From Erythrobacter neustonensis (GTDB lineage Bacteria; Pseudomonadota; Alphaproteobacteria; Sphingomonadales; Sphingomonadaceae): DNA of 64,000 nucleotides. Positions 37,178-47,930 of the stretch are shown in pieces. The stretch spans positions 1,860,001 to 1,924,000 of the forward strand of contig NZ_CP016033.1 in NCBI RefSeq assembly GCF_001663175.1. Reading direction: 5' to 3'. Position numbers and translations under genes: made by a program. Each line of letters begins with the position of its first letter. The stretch's first letter is position 1. The notes under the pieces are model-generated. The model had not been told where the DNA came from. It saw only the letters and a list, made by a program, of their open reading frames with translations, and made no database searches.

Positions 37178-38830
37178 TTAGTCCCCGCGCACCCGCACCC
37201 CGCCGATCCACACCTGAAGCACCTTGGTTTCGCGCAAGGCTTCGGGCGCGGCGAACAATGGGTCGCGGTCGATCAGCAGGAAGTCGGCACGCTCGCCCGG
37301 GATCAGCCGGCCGAAACGGCCATCGGCAAACCCGGCATAGGCGGCATCCGCGGTGAACCCCGCGAGTGCAGCCTCGCGGCTGACTGTCTGCTGCGGGAAC
37401 CAGCCGCCGAAAGGCTCGCCGGCAGCATCGGTGCGGCTGATTGCGGCGGCCATGCCGGCCCACGGATCGGCAGGCTCAACCGGCGCGTCCGAACCGAAGG
37501 CGAGCTTGCTGCCCGCCACCATCACCGAACGCCACGGATAGGCGCCCGCCAACCGGTCCGGACCGAGGCGTGCTTCAGCCATCAGGCGGTCGGACGTTTG
37601 ATGCAGCGGCTGCATCGAAGCGATCACCCCGTGCTGGCCCATCCTCGCGATATCGGCCGGATCCAGGATCTGCGCATGTTCGATCCGCCAGCGGCGGTCG
37701 CCCTTGTAGCTTTCGGACAATTCCGCGATCGCGGCCAGCACTTCGGCGTTGGCGGCATCGCCGATCGCGTGGACTGCGGTCTGGAAATTGTCCATCGCCG
37801 CGCGGCTCATCAGGTTCCTGAGCTGGCTGGCCGATAGCAAGGCGAGCCCGCGCGTGCCATGATCATCGGCATAGGGCGCCTTGAGGCTCGCCCCACGCGA
37901 ACCGAGCGCGCCGTCGAGAAACAGCTTGATCCCGCCCATCCGCAGCCGGTCGTTATACAGCCAGCCGGTCGGCTCGGGCCCCGCCATCAGTTCGAGCGTT
38001 TCGACCGAATCGGCATAGGACATGATCCTGATCGCCAAGCGCCCTTCGTCGCCTGCACGGCGGAAGGCGGTCCAGTCGGCAGGTTTGGTGCCCATGTCGG
38101 CGACTGCGGTCACCCCCTTGGCGAGCAGCACCTCCTGCGCCTTGGCCAGCGCAAGGTCGCGGTCTTCCGGGCGCGGCGCAGGCACGACCTTGGCGACGAG
38201 CGCGATCGCATTGTCGACGAACACGCCAGCGGGCGCGCCCTTGGCATCGCGTATCACCTTGCCGCCTGCGGGATCGGCAGTCTTCGCGGTGACGCCGGCG
38301 GTCTGGATCGCGAGGCTGTTCGCCCAGTTCGCGTGATTGTCCGCGCGCTCCAGCCACACCGGGCGATCGGCGACCACACTGTCGAGCTCGGCAGCGGTGG
38401 GGAAGCGGCCAAGGCCCCATTTTTCCTGATTCCAGCCGCGCCCCAGGATCCACGGACGGCCCGGATTGGCCTCGGCAAAGGCCTTGATCTTGGCGAGCGC
38501 ATTTTCGAGCGAGGTGGTGTCCGAAAGGTCAAGCGTCAGCGCGGCAAAGCCCATGTCCATTACATGGACGTGTGCATCGATCATGCCCGGCACCATCACC
38601 CGGCCTTCGCCGTCGAGCCGATAGTCGACCTTCGGGCGCTTGTCGCCGCGTTCGAGCACCATCGTGATCGTGCCCGCCTCGTCGAACACGATCGCGTTGA
38701 ACCGCTTGACCTTGCCGCCCTGATCGATCGTCACGCCGTCGACATTGTCGATCAGCGTATCGGCAAACGCGGGTGCACAAAGCGCGAGCGCGGAAACGGC
38801 GGCAAGGGCGGAAAACAAAGAAGGGCGCAT
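37178..38830 (-). CDS. Exported amidohydrolase, YtcJ-like
   Basis: 550 residues of the Amidohydro_3 family, which hydrolyses C-N bonds on small or amidated substrates; specificity unknown. Signal peptide MRPSLFSALAAVSALALCAPAFAD puts it in the periplasm. Metal ligands: HxH in GMIDAHVHVMDMG, later His in FQTAVHAIGDAAN and RIEHAQILD, and Asp in LAFGSDAPVEP. The start at 38830 has an AAGGAT site; a start five codons upstream is possible. Convergent with tatC with no bases between the stop codons. Confidence 0.88.
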   Translation of the reverse strand: MRPSLFSALAAVSALALCAPAFADTLIDNVDGVTIDQGGKVKRFNAIVFDEAGTITMVLERGDKRPKVDYRLDGEGRVMVPGMIDAHVHVMDMGFAALTLDLSDTTSLENALAKIKAFAEANPGRPWILGRGWNQEKWGLGRFPTAAELDSVVADRPVWLERADNHANWANSLAIQTAGVTAKTADPAGGKVIRDAKGAPAGVFVDNAIALVAKVVPAPRPEDRDLALAKAQEVLLAKGVTAVADMGTKPADWTAFRRAGDEGRLAIRIMSYADSVETLELMAGPEPTGWLYNDRLRMGGIKLFLDGALGSRGASLKAPYADDHGTRGLALLSASQLRNLMSRAAMDNFQTAVHAIGDAANAEVLAAIAELSESYKGDRRWRIEHAQILDPADIARMGQHGVIASMQPLHQTSDRLMAEARLGPDRLAGAYPWRSVMVAGSKLAFGSDAPVEPADPWAGMAAAISRTDAAGEPFGGWFPQQTVSREAALAGFTADAAYAGFADGRFGRLIPGERADFLLIDRDPLFAAPEALRETKVLQVWIGGVRVRGD

Positions 38831-38975
38831 GGCGATCCTTGGCAAAATGGCAGGTCGCGGGTGCTAGAGCCTTCGCGCGCGCTTGCCAACTTTCAGCCGC
38901 ACAGGAATTCCTTTTGCGGTTTGGGTGCGTGGCTGATTGCCCTTGGCTGCGCGAGGCTATAACCGGTTCGGCACC

Positions 38976-40238
38976 ATGTCGACACAGCTTGCAGCAGCCA
39001 GCCCCAAGGGCGCCGCCGCCACTCCGGCGAATCTCACCATCGATGACGTGCGCGCCGCCGCGGCGCGGATCGGCGATGCGATCGTCCACACGCCGATGAT
39101 GCATTCGATAACATTGTCGGAAATCACCGGCGCGGATATCTGGCTGAAGTTCGAGAACTTGCAATTCACCGCCGCTTACAAGGAGCGCGGCGCATTGAAC
39201 GCGCTGCTGCTGCTGACGCAGCAACAGCGGAACCGCGGCGTGATCGCGGCATCGGCGGGCAACCACAGCCAGGGGCTGAGCTATCACGGAACGCGGCTGG
39301 GTGTGCCGGTCACAATCGTGATGCCGCGCACCACGCCGACGGTAAAGGTGATGCAGACCGAAAGCGTCGGCGGCAAGGTGGTGCTCGAAGGCGAAACCTT
39401 CGATGAAGCCTATGCCCATGCGCGCAAGCTCGAAGGCGAGTTGGGTCTGACCTTCGTTCACCCCTTCGATGATCCCGATGTGGCAGCCGGCGCAGGCACG
39501 GTCGCGCTCGAAATGCTGGCTGTGAAGCCCGATCTCGATTGCATCGTTACGCCGATCGGCGGGGGCGGGCTGATTTCGGGAATGGCGACCGTCGCCAAGG
39601 CGCTAAACCCCGATATCGAGGTCGTGGGTGTGCAGGCGGGCCTGTTCCCGAGCATGTTCGACCGGATCAAGGGCGCCAATCTGCCGTGCGGCGGCGATAC
39701 GCTGGCTGAAGGCATCGCGGTCAAGCAGCCGGGCGATTTCACCTCGAAGGTGATTGCCGAGAAGGTCGACGATATCCTGCTGGTCGACGAGCCGGCGCTG
39801 GAGAAGGCGGTGGCGCTGCTGCTCCAGATCGAAAAGACCGTGGTCGAAGGTGCAGGCGCTGCCGGTCTTGCCGCGGTGCTGCGCAATCCTTCGCGCTTTG
39901 CTGGCAAGAGCATCGGGCTGGCGCTGTGCGGCGGCAATATCGACACGCGGCTGCTCGCCAATGTGCTGCTGCGCGATCTGGCGCGGCAGGGCAGGTTGGC
40001 GCGGCTGCGGATCACCTTGCAGGACCGCCCTGGCGCGCTGTTCCGGGTGATGCGCCTGTTCGACGAGCACAATGTCAACATCATCGAGATCTACCATCAG
40101 CGCATCTTCACCACGCTGCCCGCCAAGGGCCTGATCACCGATATCGAATGCGAGGCGCGCGACGCCGAACAGGTCGATCGGTTGGTCGAGGGCCTGCGCG
40201 CCAACGGTTACATCGTGCAGTTGGTCGAACTTGGCTGA
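38976..40238 (+). CDS. ilvA: Threonine ammonia-lyase with C-terminal ACT domain
   Basis: PLP enzyme turning threonine to 2-oxobutyrate, first step toward isoleucine (or threonine catabolism). 420 residues from ATG 38976. PLP lysine is Lys69 in FTAAYKERGALNAL; the phosphate loop is in TPIGGGGLISGMA and the Ser/Cys site in GLALCGGNIDTR. One ACT domain at the end (RLRITLQDRPGALFRVMRLF) suggests allosteric control, as in the single-ACT catabolic-type enzymes rather than the two-ACT E. coli IlvA. The TTG-initiated extension to 38937 is not used. Confidence 0.9.
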   Translation: MSTQLAAASPKGAAATPANLTIDDVRAAAARIGDAIVHTPMMHSITLSEITGADIWLKFENLQFTAAYKERGALNALLLLTQQQRNRGVIAASAGNHSQGLSYHGTRLGVPVTIVMPRTTPTVKVMQTESVGGKVVLEGETFDEAYAHARKLEGELGLTFVHPFDDPDVAAGAGTVALEMLAVKPDLDCIVTPIGGGGLISGMATVAKALNPDIEVVGVQAGLFPSMFDRIKGANLPCGGDTLAEGIAVKQPGDFTSKVIAEKVDDILLVDEPALEKAVALLLQIEKTVVEGAGAAGLAAVLRNPSRFAGKSIGLALCGGNIDTRLLANVLLRDLARQGRLARLRITLQDRPGALFRVMRLFDEHNVNIIEIYHQRIFTTLPAKGLITDIECEARDAEQVDRLVEGLRANGYIVQLVELG

Positions 40239-40451
40239 TAAATCGGGTATTTTCGGTCGGATAGTGCCGGGCGGCGCCCCCGGTTAGCACCGTTGCGGGT
40301 GCAGTTGCGCGGCGCCCGTGGGGTGATCGCGCAGATTTCGTGACATTTTCATGGTTAAGGCTCTTTCACCTGAGCGAAGGTGTGGGCATAAGATTTTCTT
40401 AACACTTTCGCTCACCGAAGCGATTCATCGCTCCAAGGACAGGCCCCACCC
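40239..40451. other. 213-bp spacer upstream of bpt
   Basis: No gene seen. AT-rich from 40340 to 40410, the likely promoter area. Contains ATGGTTAA (40351-40358), the reverse complement of a CtrA-like half-site TTAACCAT, and TTAAC at 40399-40403. An AAGGACAGG ribosome site precedes the GTG start. Confidence 0.4.
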
Positions 40452-41297
40452 GTGACGGCACCGATCCGCTTCCCCCGCTTCTTCGTGACGAGCCCCGCGC
40501 CGTGCCCCTATCTGCCGGGCCGCAGCGAGCGCAAGGTCTTCACCGAACTGAAGGGCGCGCATTCCGATCAGTTGAACGAGGCCTTGGGCCGGATCGGGTT
40601 CCGCCGCAGCCAGACGGTTGCCTACCGACCGTCCTGCCTCGATTGCCAGGCCTGCGTTTCGGTGCGGGTGGTGGCGGGCAAGTTCCAGCCATCGTCCACG
40701 CAAAAGCGCGATCTGAAGCGCAACAGCGATCTCATCGTCACCGAATGCCGCCCGTGGGCGACCGACGAACAGTTCGAACTGCTTTCGCGCTATCTGGGGC
40801 AGCGTCATCCCGATGGCGGAATGTCGGCGATGGACGAACTCGATTACGCGGACATGATCGAGCATACTCCGGTAACCAGTGTGGTCACCGAATACCGCGA
40901 GCCGGGGCCCAACGGCAAACCCGGCCGGCTGGTGGGGGCATGCCTGACGGACCGTCAGGGCGACGGCCTGTCGATGATCTATTCATTCTACGACCCCGAA
41001 CACCCCACCCGCGCGGGGTTGGGCAATTTCATTATCCTCGATCATATCCGCCGTGCCGCCGATGAGGCATTGCCCTACGTCTATCTGGGCTATTGGGTCG
41101 AAGGTTCCGCGCGCATGCAATACAAGGTTCGTTACCGCCCGCTTGAGCGGCTGACGCGCGATGGCTGGCAGCAGATGGCCTCCGACGAGCAGCACCGCCT
41201 GATCGCGGCAGCAACCGCACCGCGCAACGCACCGCGCGAAAGCCTCGCCAATGCACGGGGCAAGGATGGCCAGCCTGTCAAGTTCACGGCCGGTTGA
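40452..41297 (+). CDS. bpt: Aspartate/glutamate leucyltransferase (N-degron pathway)
   Basis: Leucyl (or arginyl) tRNA-protein transferase that tags N-terminal Asp/Glu for ClpS/ClpAP degradation, cytoplasmic. 281 residues starting at GTG 40452 after AAGGACAGG. Conserved [20 protein letters not shown], cysteine cluster [16 protein letters not shown], and the GNAT-like second half [21 protein letters not shown] with [17 protein letters not shown]. Its end overlaps the tamA start by about 30 bp. Confidence 0.94.
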   Translation: MTAPIRFPRFFVTSPAPCPYLPGRSERKVFTELKGAHSDQLNEALGRIGFRRSQTVAYRPSCLDCQACVSVRVVAGKFQPSSTQKRDLKRNSDLIVTECRPWATDEQFELLSRYLGQRHPDGGMSAMDELDYADMIEHTPVTSVVTEYREPGPNGKPGRLVGACLTDRQGDGLSMIYSFYDPEHPTRAGLGNFIILDHIRRAADEALPYVYLGYWVEGSARMQYKVRYRPLERLTRDGWQQMASDEQHRLIAAATAPRNAPRESLANARGKDGQPVKFTAG

Positions 41298-43671
41298 GGT
41301 CCGCCGGCGGGCCGCGCTCCGCCTCGCCATCATCGTCGGACTGGGGCATGCTGCATGGATGCCCTTTGGTGCGTCGGCAGTCGCTGCTGTTTCGCGCGTT
41401 CAAGCGTCCGCGCAGGACGATGTCGAGCGTGAGGCCGCTCAACCTGCGCAGGCGCCGGCTGCCGCGTCTGCCGATCAAGCCGTCGCGGCGCAGGGCGCAC
41501 CCGACCCTGCGCCGGTGCCGCAATCGCTTGATGACCTGATTCCCGAAGCCGCGGTTGCCGATCCGGAGGCGTGGGCTGCGACCGGGGTGGCCGATCCGGC
41601 GGCACCCGGCGAATTTGTCGAAGATCCCTTGGCACAGGCGCCCGATCCCGCGTTCGAGGCGGAATTTGCAGCACTCGGTGATCCATCGGCGCCTGCGCCT
41701 GTTGATGGCAACGCGGGCAGCGAGGCCGATGGCGAAACCGCACTTGCCGTTGGCGAAATCGAACCACTGCCGGCCGATCCGGAGCTTGAAGCACTGGCGA
41801 GCATTTCCGCGCCGGTGGTCGCCGACTTGCCCGAACTGACTGAAACCCGCATCAATTCAACCTTGGTGCTGGCGCTCCCCGCAGCGCCCGGAGCCTTCCC
41901 CGAAAAGGCCGAATTCGTCGAGCGTTTCCGTGATCTGTCGACGTTGCGCGAACTCGATGCCGGCGAAGATGCCGCGCCGCAGGTCGCCGCACGCGCACGC
42001 GCGGACGAGGAATTGCTGGGCGATATCCTGCGGACCTATGGCTATTACAGCGGTAATGTGGTGCGCCAGCTTTCGGGCGGCCGGCGCGCAGGGGCCGGAG
42101 CCGAAAGTCAAAGCGAAAGCGATGCCGAAGCCGCTTCCCGTGAACCCAGCGTGCGGTTCGATATTCTTCCCGGGCCGCGTTACAGTTTCGGTCGCATAGA
42201 TCTTGGCGCGCTGCCCGCCTTGCCGCAGCCCGATGCGGTGCGGCTGACCAGCGCGTTCGCGATCAAGCCGGGCGATCCGCTTTACGCCGACCGTATTATC
42301 GAGCGCGAACTCGAACTGCGGGTCGCGCTGGGCGAAAGCGGTTATCCGTTCGCCCGCCTCGATGAGCCTGAACTGCTGATCGATCACGCGCGCGAAGAAG
42401 GTGATCTCACGCTTGATGTCCAGCCGGGCGGCAAATATGTGTTCGGCCCGATCATCAGCAGCGACCCGCGTTTCCTGTCCGGGCGGCATCTTGCTCGGAT
42501 CGCGCGCTTCGATGAGGGCGATATCTTCCAGCAAAGCCTGGAAACCGATCTGAGGCGCGCGATCATCGCGACGGGGCTCGTATCGAGCGTGACCGTCACC
42601 CCGCGCGAAACCCGCGCACCAGCGGATGGCCGCCCGGGCGAGGTGGCGCTCGATGTGGCGCTGGAACGCGCGCCGCTGCGCACCGTGGCCGGCGCCATCG
42701 GTTACGGCACCGAGGACGGCTTCAAGCTGGAAGGGCGCTGGGAACACCGCAACCTGTTTCCACCCGAAGGTGCGCTGCGGCTGCGCGGCATTCTCGGAAC
42801 GCGCGAGGCGCTGGCGAGTGTCGGCATCCGGCGCAACAATTTCCGCGGGCGCGATCAGGTTCTGACCGCGGATCTGTTTGCCAGCGACATCACCACGCAG
42901 GCAGTGGATTCGCGCGGATTCGGGATGCGCGCGACCTTCGAGAAGGTGTCGAACATCCTGTTCCAGAAGCCGGTCAGCTGGCAGGTGGGCGGCGAATTGC
43001 TCTACACCGACGAACGCAATCGCACCGCGCGAACCGCGCCCGATACCGTGGTGCCGCGGCAGACCTATCTGATCGGCGGGCTGTTCGGCAGCGTCACGCT
43101 GGATGCCAGTGACGATCTGCTCGACCCCACCGAAGGCTGGCGGACGACCATGTTCCTCGCGCCCGAAGTGTCGCGTTCGGACAGCACCGAGAGCTTCTAT
43201 CTTCGTGCGCAGGGTGATGCGAGCTATTACCAGAGCCTCGGCGGCACGGTTCTGGCGGGCCGGGTGCGGGCCGCGACCATTCAGGGCGTATCGGCAGACG
43301 ATATCGCGCCGTCGCGCAGGCTGTATGGCGGGGGCGGGGCATCGGTTCGCGGCTATGGGTTCCAGGGTGTCGGCCCGCGCGACGATCTCGGTAACCCCAC
43401 GGGCGGGGCATCGCTCGTCGAGTTTGCGCTCGAAGCGCGAATCCCCACACCGCTGTTCGATGGCGCAATCGAGATCGTGCCCTTTGTCGACGGTGGCTCG
43501 GTCGCGCGCGGGTCGACCCCGGACTTCGACGAGATCCGCTTCGGTGCCGGGGTTGGTCTGCGTTACAAGACCACCTTCGGTCCGATCCGGGTGGATGTCG
43601 CAGCGCCGTTGAACCCGACCGCGTTCGACAGCCCTGTGGTGGTCTATGTCAGTCTGGGGCAGGCCTTCTGA
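41266..43671 (+). CDS. tamA: Outer membrane translocation/assembly protein TamA (Omp85)
   Basis: About 800 residues. N-terminal signal ([18 protein letters not shown]...), then an unusual acidic Ala/Pro-rich segment of roughly 130 residues before the POTRA region (about residues 210-420; e.g. [18 protein letters not shown] and [20 protein letters not shown]). The Bac_surface_Ag barrel begins near [22 protein letters not shown] and has the lid-lock motif [19 protein letters not shown]. The C-terminus [10 protein letters not shown] ends in Phe. ATG 41266 with GGGG upstream is chosen; 41251 is possible. One-base overlap with tamB. Together they help insert autotransporters and move lipids. Confidence 0.92.
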   Translation: MASLSSSRPVEVRRRAALRLAIIVGLGHAAWMPFGASAVAAVSRVQASAQDDVEREAAQPAQAPAAASADQAVAAQGAPDPAPVPQSLDDLIPEAAVADPEAWAATGVADPAAPGEFVEDPLAQAPDPAFEAEFAALGDPSAPAPVDGNAGSEADGETALAVGEIEPLPADPELEALASISAPVVADLPELTETRINSTLVLALPAAPGAFPEKAEFVERFRDLSTLRELDAGEDAAPQVAARARADEELLGDILRTYGYYSGNVVRQLSGGRRAGAGAESQSESDAEAASREPSVRFDILPGPRYSFGRIDLGALPALPQPDAVRLTSAFAIKPGDPLYADRIIERELELRVALGESGYPFARLDEPELLIDHAREEGDLTLDVQPGGKYVFGPIISSDPRFLSGRHLARIARFDEGDIFQQSLETDLRRAIIATGLVSSVTVTPRETRAPADGRPGEVALDVALERAPLRTVAGAIGYGTEDGFKLEGRWEHRNLFPPEGALRLRGILGTREALASVGIRRNNFRGRDQVLTADLFASDITTQAVDSRGFGMRATFEKVSNILFQKPVSWQVGGELLYTDERNRTARTAPDTVVPRQTYLIGGLFGSVTLDASDDLLDPTEGWRTTMFLAPEVSRSDSTESFYLRAQGDASYYQSLGGTVLAGRVRAATIQGVSADDIAPSRRLYGGGGASVRGYGFQGVGPRDDLGNPTGGASLVEFALEARIPTPLFDGAIEIVPFVDGGSVARGSTPDFDEIRFGAGVGLRYKTTFGPIRVDVAAPLNPTAFDSPVVVYVSLGQAF

Positions 43672-46600
43672 TGGCCGATCTGCGCAATCCGGATGGCGCA
43701 CCCGTGGCTGAAACATCGCTTGCGCCGGCAAAGCGCAGCCGCGCACGCTGGGGCAAGCGCGCGGGGTGGATACTGGGGCTGCTGGTCGCCCCCTTCCTGC
43801 TTGCCGCGCTTTTTCTCGCCAGCCCGATCGGCAAACGTTTTATCGCCGACCAGATCGCGGCGAGCGCGCCGGCGTCCGGCTTGCGGATCAGCGTCGGACG
43901 GATCGAAGGCGATATCTACGGGCAGGCGGTGCTGCGTTCGGTGGTGCTGCGCGATCCCAAGGGCGTGTTTCTCACCATTCCCGAAGTCGCGCTCGACTGG
44001 CGGCCGCTGAACTGGCTGTGGAGCGGGCTTGATATTCGCGAAGTGACCGCGCGGCGTGGGCGGCTGACGCGGCTCCCCCAATTGCTTCCGGGCGATCCCG
44101 ATGCGCCGCTGCTCCCCGATTTCGATATTCGCATCGACAAGCTGGTGATCGATGATCTGGTGATCGCGCGAGGCGTTGCGACACCGCAGGACGAACGCGC
44201 GGACATTACCGCACGGGTCGATATCCGGCAGGGCCGCGCGCTGATCGATGCCAAGGCGCAGCTTGGCGCGCAGGACCGGATCGCGCTGCTGCTCGATGCC
44301 GAGCCTGATGGCGACCAGTTCGAGCTGTCGGGCAATGCGCGTGCGCCGGCGGGCGGCGTGCTGGCCGGCCTAGCAGGGCTGCGGGAGGGCTACGCCGCGC
44401 GGATCGTCGGCGATGGCACGTGGGCGCGGTGGCGCGGGGCGGCCACCGCTCGAAAGATCGGCGTGCCCGATGCGCGGGTGGCAGCCTTCCAGATTACCAA
44501 CGATGCCGGCCGCTATGGCCTGCTCGGACAATTGCGCGCTAGGCTTGCCGGCGACAGCATTGCAGCGCGCGCCTTGGGCGAGACCACGTCGATCGCGGCG
44601 AGCTTCACGCTTGCCGAATCGGTGATCGAAGGGCGCGGCGCGGCGGTTTCGTCAGGCGCCGATCTGCGTGTCGGCGGTGTGGCCGATCTGGCTGCCAAGC
44701 ATATCGATGGCGCAAGGGTTTCGCTTGCAGTGCGCAACCCCGGCCTGTTCGGCAGCGCGCTGAAGGTCGAAGGAGGGACGCTGGTTGCCAATCTCAGCGG
44801 CGACTTCGCCGACCTTGCGATCAAGCATGAAATCGCAGTACGACGCCTGGAGCTAGCAGGCGGCGTGGCAGCCACAGGCCTTGCGCAGCAGGGCAGCGCG
44901 CTGTTCAAGGACGATGTTCTCACTGTCCCGCTGGCGCTCACAGCCAGCCGCGTCACGACGGGCAACGCGCAGGCCGATCCACGTCTGGTCGGTGGCAGGG
45001 CAACCGGCGTGCTGAGCTATGATCTGGCCCGCAATTATCTTTCGGCCGATCGCGCGCGGATCGTGTTTCCCGGGCTCGATGCGGCCTTGAGTCTGCGCGG
45101 CGATATCGGTGCCGGGGCCTATGCGGTGGCCGGGCCGATCGAGGCGCGCCGGCTGAAGGTCGATGGCGCAGGCGAGGTCACCGCCAATGCCAAGATCCTC
45201 GCCAAGTTCGGTTCCGCAGTCCCTTGGAGCCTGCGCGCCAATCTGGCCGGTGTGCTCAGCCGGATCGGCAATGCCACGATCGTCAATCTCGCCGGGAATC
45301 AGGTGCGCTTCAAGGGCGAGCTTGGCATGGGCGCAGGCCAGCCGATTATTTTGCGCAACACCACGATCACCGCACCGCGCCTGACCGCGCGCCTCGACAG
45401 CCGGATCGTTACCGGCGGCGGCGTGACCCGCACCGTGCTGGCTGGCAGCGGGCGACAGGCGCAATATGGCCCCTTCCGCTTCGACGCCGAAATCGCTGGC
45501 GACGGGCCGCGCGCAGTGTTGGTGCTGGCCGATCCCTATCCGGCTGCCGGGCTGAAGGATGTACGCATCGCGCTGGCCCCCAGTACCAACGGTTTCGGGC
45601 TGGACGTGGCGGGGCAATCGCTGCTCGGTCCATTCGATGGTGCGCTCGAACTGTTCCTGCCCGAGAATGCACCCACACGGATCGCGATCAACCGGCTCAA
45701 TGTCTATCGCACCAACGTCAGCGGCGAGGTGGAGCTGCGCGACGAAGGGGTGGCAGGCGACCTCCGGCTGGCGGGGGGCGGGATCGATGGGACGCTCGCT
45801 TTCCGTCCCCAAGGCGGCGGCGCGATCGGCTTTGCGGTCGATCTGGCTGCACGCAATGCCAGCTTCGGCGGGGCGAGCCCGATCTTCATCCAGCGCGCCG
45901 ACATCACGGCGACCGGGCGCTTTGCCGATGGCAACACCAACGTCGATGCCGATATTACCGCCGCCGGATTCGAATATGGCGGGCTGAGCCTCGCCAACCT
46001 TTCTGCCAAGGCTTCGATCGCCAATGGGCGGGGCAAGGTCACCGGTACGATGTCCGGTCGCCGTGCCGATCGTTTTGCGCTCAATTTCGATGCCAATGTC
46101 GCGCCCGGACAGATCGCGGCGGTCGCGCGCGGTCAATATGGCGATGCGCCGATCACGATGCCGCGCCGCGCGGTGTTGACCGCGCAGGATGACGGCGGAT
46201 GGCAGCTTGCTCCGACGCAGGTCGGGTTCGGCGGCGGGTTCGTGATTGCCAGCGGCGCATTTGGCGGCGGCGCCACCGATCTCGAACTCAAGGTGTCGCG
46301 CATGCCGCTGAGGCTGCTCGATCTCGCCGGCTCCGACCTCGGGCTTGGCGGGCGGCTGACCGGGATCATTGATTACCGCCAGGTCGGGCGCGCTGCGCCG
46401 ACCGCGCGCGCGCGGGGCCGGATCGACCGGTTCAGCCGGGCGGGGCTGGTGCTGTCATCCAAGCCCGTGAACGTGTTGGGTGTGATCGACGTCGGGGCAG
46501 ACCGGCTTACGGCTGCCGCCCGCCTGTTCGAAGGCGATGCACGGCGCGGCGATCTGACCATGACGATTGGCGGGATGGGTAGCGGCGGCGCGCTGGGGGA

Positions 46601-47912
46601 TCGTGTGATGCGCGGCCAGCTCGACGCGCGACTGATCTTTGACGGTGCGGCCGAAACCCTGTGGCGGCTGGCCGCAATCGAAGTGTTCGATCTTGCCGGA
46701 CCGCTCAAGGTCAACGCGCGCGCCAGCGGCACTTTGGAACGGCCGCGGATCACTGGCACTCTGGCAAGCGACGACCTGACGGTGCAAAGCACGCTGACCG
46801 GCACGCGGGTGACCAAGGTGGCCGCGCGCGGACGGTTTGCCGGTTCGCGCCTCGAATTGAGCCGGTTTGCCGGGCAAACTTCGGGCGGCGGCACGATCAG
46901 TGGCAGCGGGACGGTCGATCTCGGCGGGATGAGCGCGGTGCGCGGCCCGACGCTCGATCTGCGCGCCGCGGTCAAGCAGGCAAGGCTGCTCGATGCCAAC
47001 GGGCTTCAGGCCACGATCACCGGGCCCTTGCGGATCGTTTCGAACGGGATGGGCGGGACGATCGCCGGGCGGGTGCGGATCGACCGGGCGCGCTGGGCGC
47101 TGGGCAATGCCGACGAGAACCGCGCGCTTCCCCGGATCGCCACGCGCGAGATCAACGGCGAAGGGCGCGGGCGGCAGGAAGTATCCGGCCGCGATGCGCA
47201 GTGGCGCTACCTCGTCAACGCGGCCGCACCCAACCGGGTCGCGGTGGAAGGGCTCGGGCTCGAAAGCGAGTGGGGAATCGATATTGCACTGCGCGGCACG
47301 GTTGCCGATCCGCGCATCGGCGGGACCGCTCGGCTGGTGCAAGGCGATTATACCTTTGCCGGCAACCGGTTCGAGCTGACCCGGGGGCGCATCCTGTTCG
47401 ACGCGGGCGAACCGATCAATCCGCGGCTCGATGTGGTCGCCGAAACGCAGAAGAACGGCATCAATGTCGAAATTGCGATCACCGGCAATGCGCAGTCGCC
47501 GAGCATCGCATTTTCAAGCGATCCCGCATTGCCCGAGGAGGAAATTCTTGCCCGCCTGCTGTTCGGCGGTTCGGTGACATCACTTTCGGCCACCGATGCG
47601 GTGCAGCTTGCCGCCGCGCTGGCCGCGCTGCAGGGCGGCGACGGCGGGCTCGACCCGATCGGGACGCTGCGCCGTTCGATCGGTCTCGATCAGCTGCGCA
47701 TCATCAGCGCCGATCCGCTGATCGGTCGCGGCACCGGGATCGCGATCGGCAAGAACATCACGCGCAAGATCTATGTCGAGCTGGTCACCGATGGCCGCGG
47801 TTACAGCGCCACCCAGATCGAATACCGCATCACCAGCTGGCTGGCCTTGCTGGGAACGGTATCGACCATCGGCCGCGATTCGGTGCTGGTGCAGGCCAGC
47901 CGCGACTACTGA
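43671..47912 (+). CDS. tamB: Translocation/assembly module protein TamB
   Basis: 1413 residues; AsmA-like bridge from inner to outer membrane. One membrane anchor (RAGWILGLLVAPFLLAALFLASPIGKRF), a long beta-helical middle of short repeats, and the C-terminal DUF490 domain with GLESEWGIDIALRGTVADPRIGG, the FAGNRFELTRGRILFDAGEPINPRLDV region and SWLALLGTVSTIGRDSVLV at the end. Its ATG shares the last A of the tamA TGA. Nothing suggests frameshift. Confidence 0.94.
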   Translation: MADLRNPDGAPVAETSLAPAKRSRARWGKRAGWILGLLVAPFLLAALFLASPIGKRFIADQIAASAPASGLRISVGRIEGDIYGQAVLRSVVLRDPKGVFLTIPEVALDWRPLNWLWSGLDIREVTARRGRLTRLPQLLPGDPDAPLLPDFDIRIDKLVIDDLVIARGVATPQDERADITARVDIRQGRALIDAKAQLGAQDRIALLLDAEPDGDQFELSGNARAPAGGVLAGLAGLREGYAARIVGDGTWARWRGAATARKIGVPDARVAAFQITNDAGRYGLLGQLRARLAGDSIAARALGETTSIAASFTLAESVIEGRGAAVSSGADLRVGGVADLAAKHIDGARVSLAVRNPGLFGSALKVEGGTLVANLSGDFADLAIKHEIAVRRLELAGGVAATGLAQQGSALFKDDVLTVPLALTASRVTTGNAQADPRLVGGRATGVLSYDLARNYLSADRARIVFPGLDAALSLRGDIGAGAYAVAGPIEARRLKVDGAGEVTANAKILAKFGSAVPWSLRANLAGVLSRIGNATIVNLAGNQVRFKGELGMGAGQPIILRNTTITAPRLTARLDSRIVTGGGVTRTVLAGSGRQAQYGPFRFDAEIAGDGPRAVLVLADPYPAAGLKDVRIALAPSTNGFGLDVAGQSLLGPFDGALELFLPENAPTRIAINRLNVYRTNVSGEVELRDEGVAGDLRLAGGGIDGTLAFRPQGGGAIGFAVDLAARNASFGGASPIFIQRADITATGRFADGNTNVDADITAAGFEYGGLSLANLSAKASIANGRGKVTGTMSGRRADRFALNFDANVAPGQIAAVARGQYGDAPITMPRRAVLTAQDDGGWQLAPTQVGFGGGFVIASGAFGGGATDLELKVSRMPLRLLDLAGSDLGLGGRLTGIIDYRQVGRAAPTARARGRIDRFSRAGLVLSSKPVNVLGVIDVGADRLTAAARLFEGDARRGDLTMTIGGMGSGGALGDRVMRGQLDARLIFDGAAETLWRLAAIEVFDLAGPLKVNARASGTLERPRITGTLASDDLTVQSTLTGTRVTKVAARGRFAGSRLELSRFAGQTSGGGTISGSGTVDLGGMSAVRGPTLDLRAAVKQARLLDANGLQATITGPLRIVSNGMGGTIAGRVRIDRARWALGNADENRALPRIATREINGEGRGRQEVSGRDAQWRYLVNAAAPNRVAVEGLGLESEWGIDIALRGTVADPRIGGTARLVQGDYTFAGNRFELTRGRILFDAGEPINPRLDVVAETQKNGINVEIAITGNAQSPSIAFSSDPALPEEEILARLLFGGSVTSLSATDAVQLAAALAALQGGDGGLDPIGTLRRSIGLDQLRIISADPLIGRGTGIAIGKNITRKIYVELVTDGRGYSATQIEYRITSWLALLGTVSTIGRDSVLVQASRDY

Positions 47913-47930
47913 CCCGAAGGCACGGCGGGC

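Noticed and set aside
41857..43746. 629-residue frame opposite tamA
   Set aside because: Antisense shadow with Arg/Ala-rich product.
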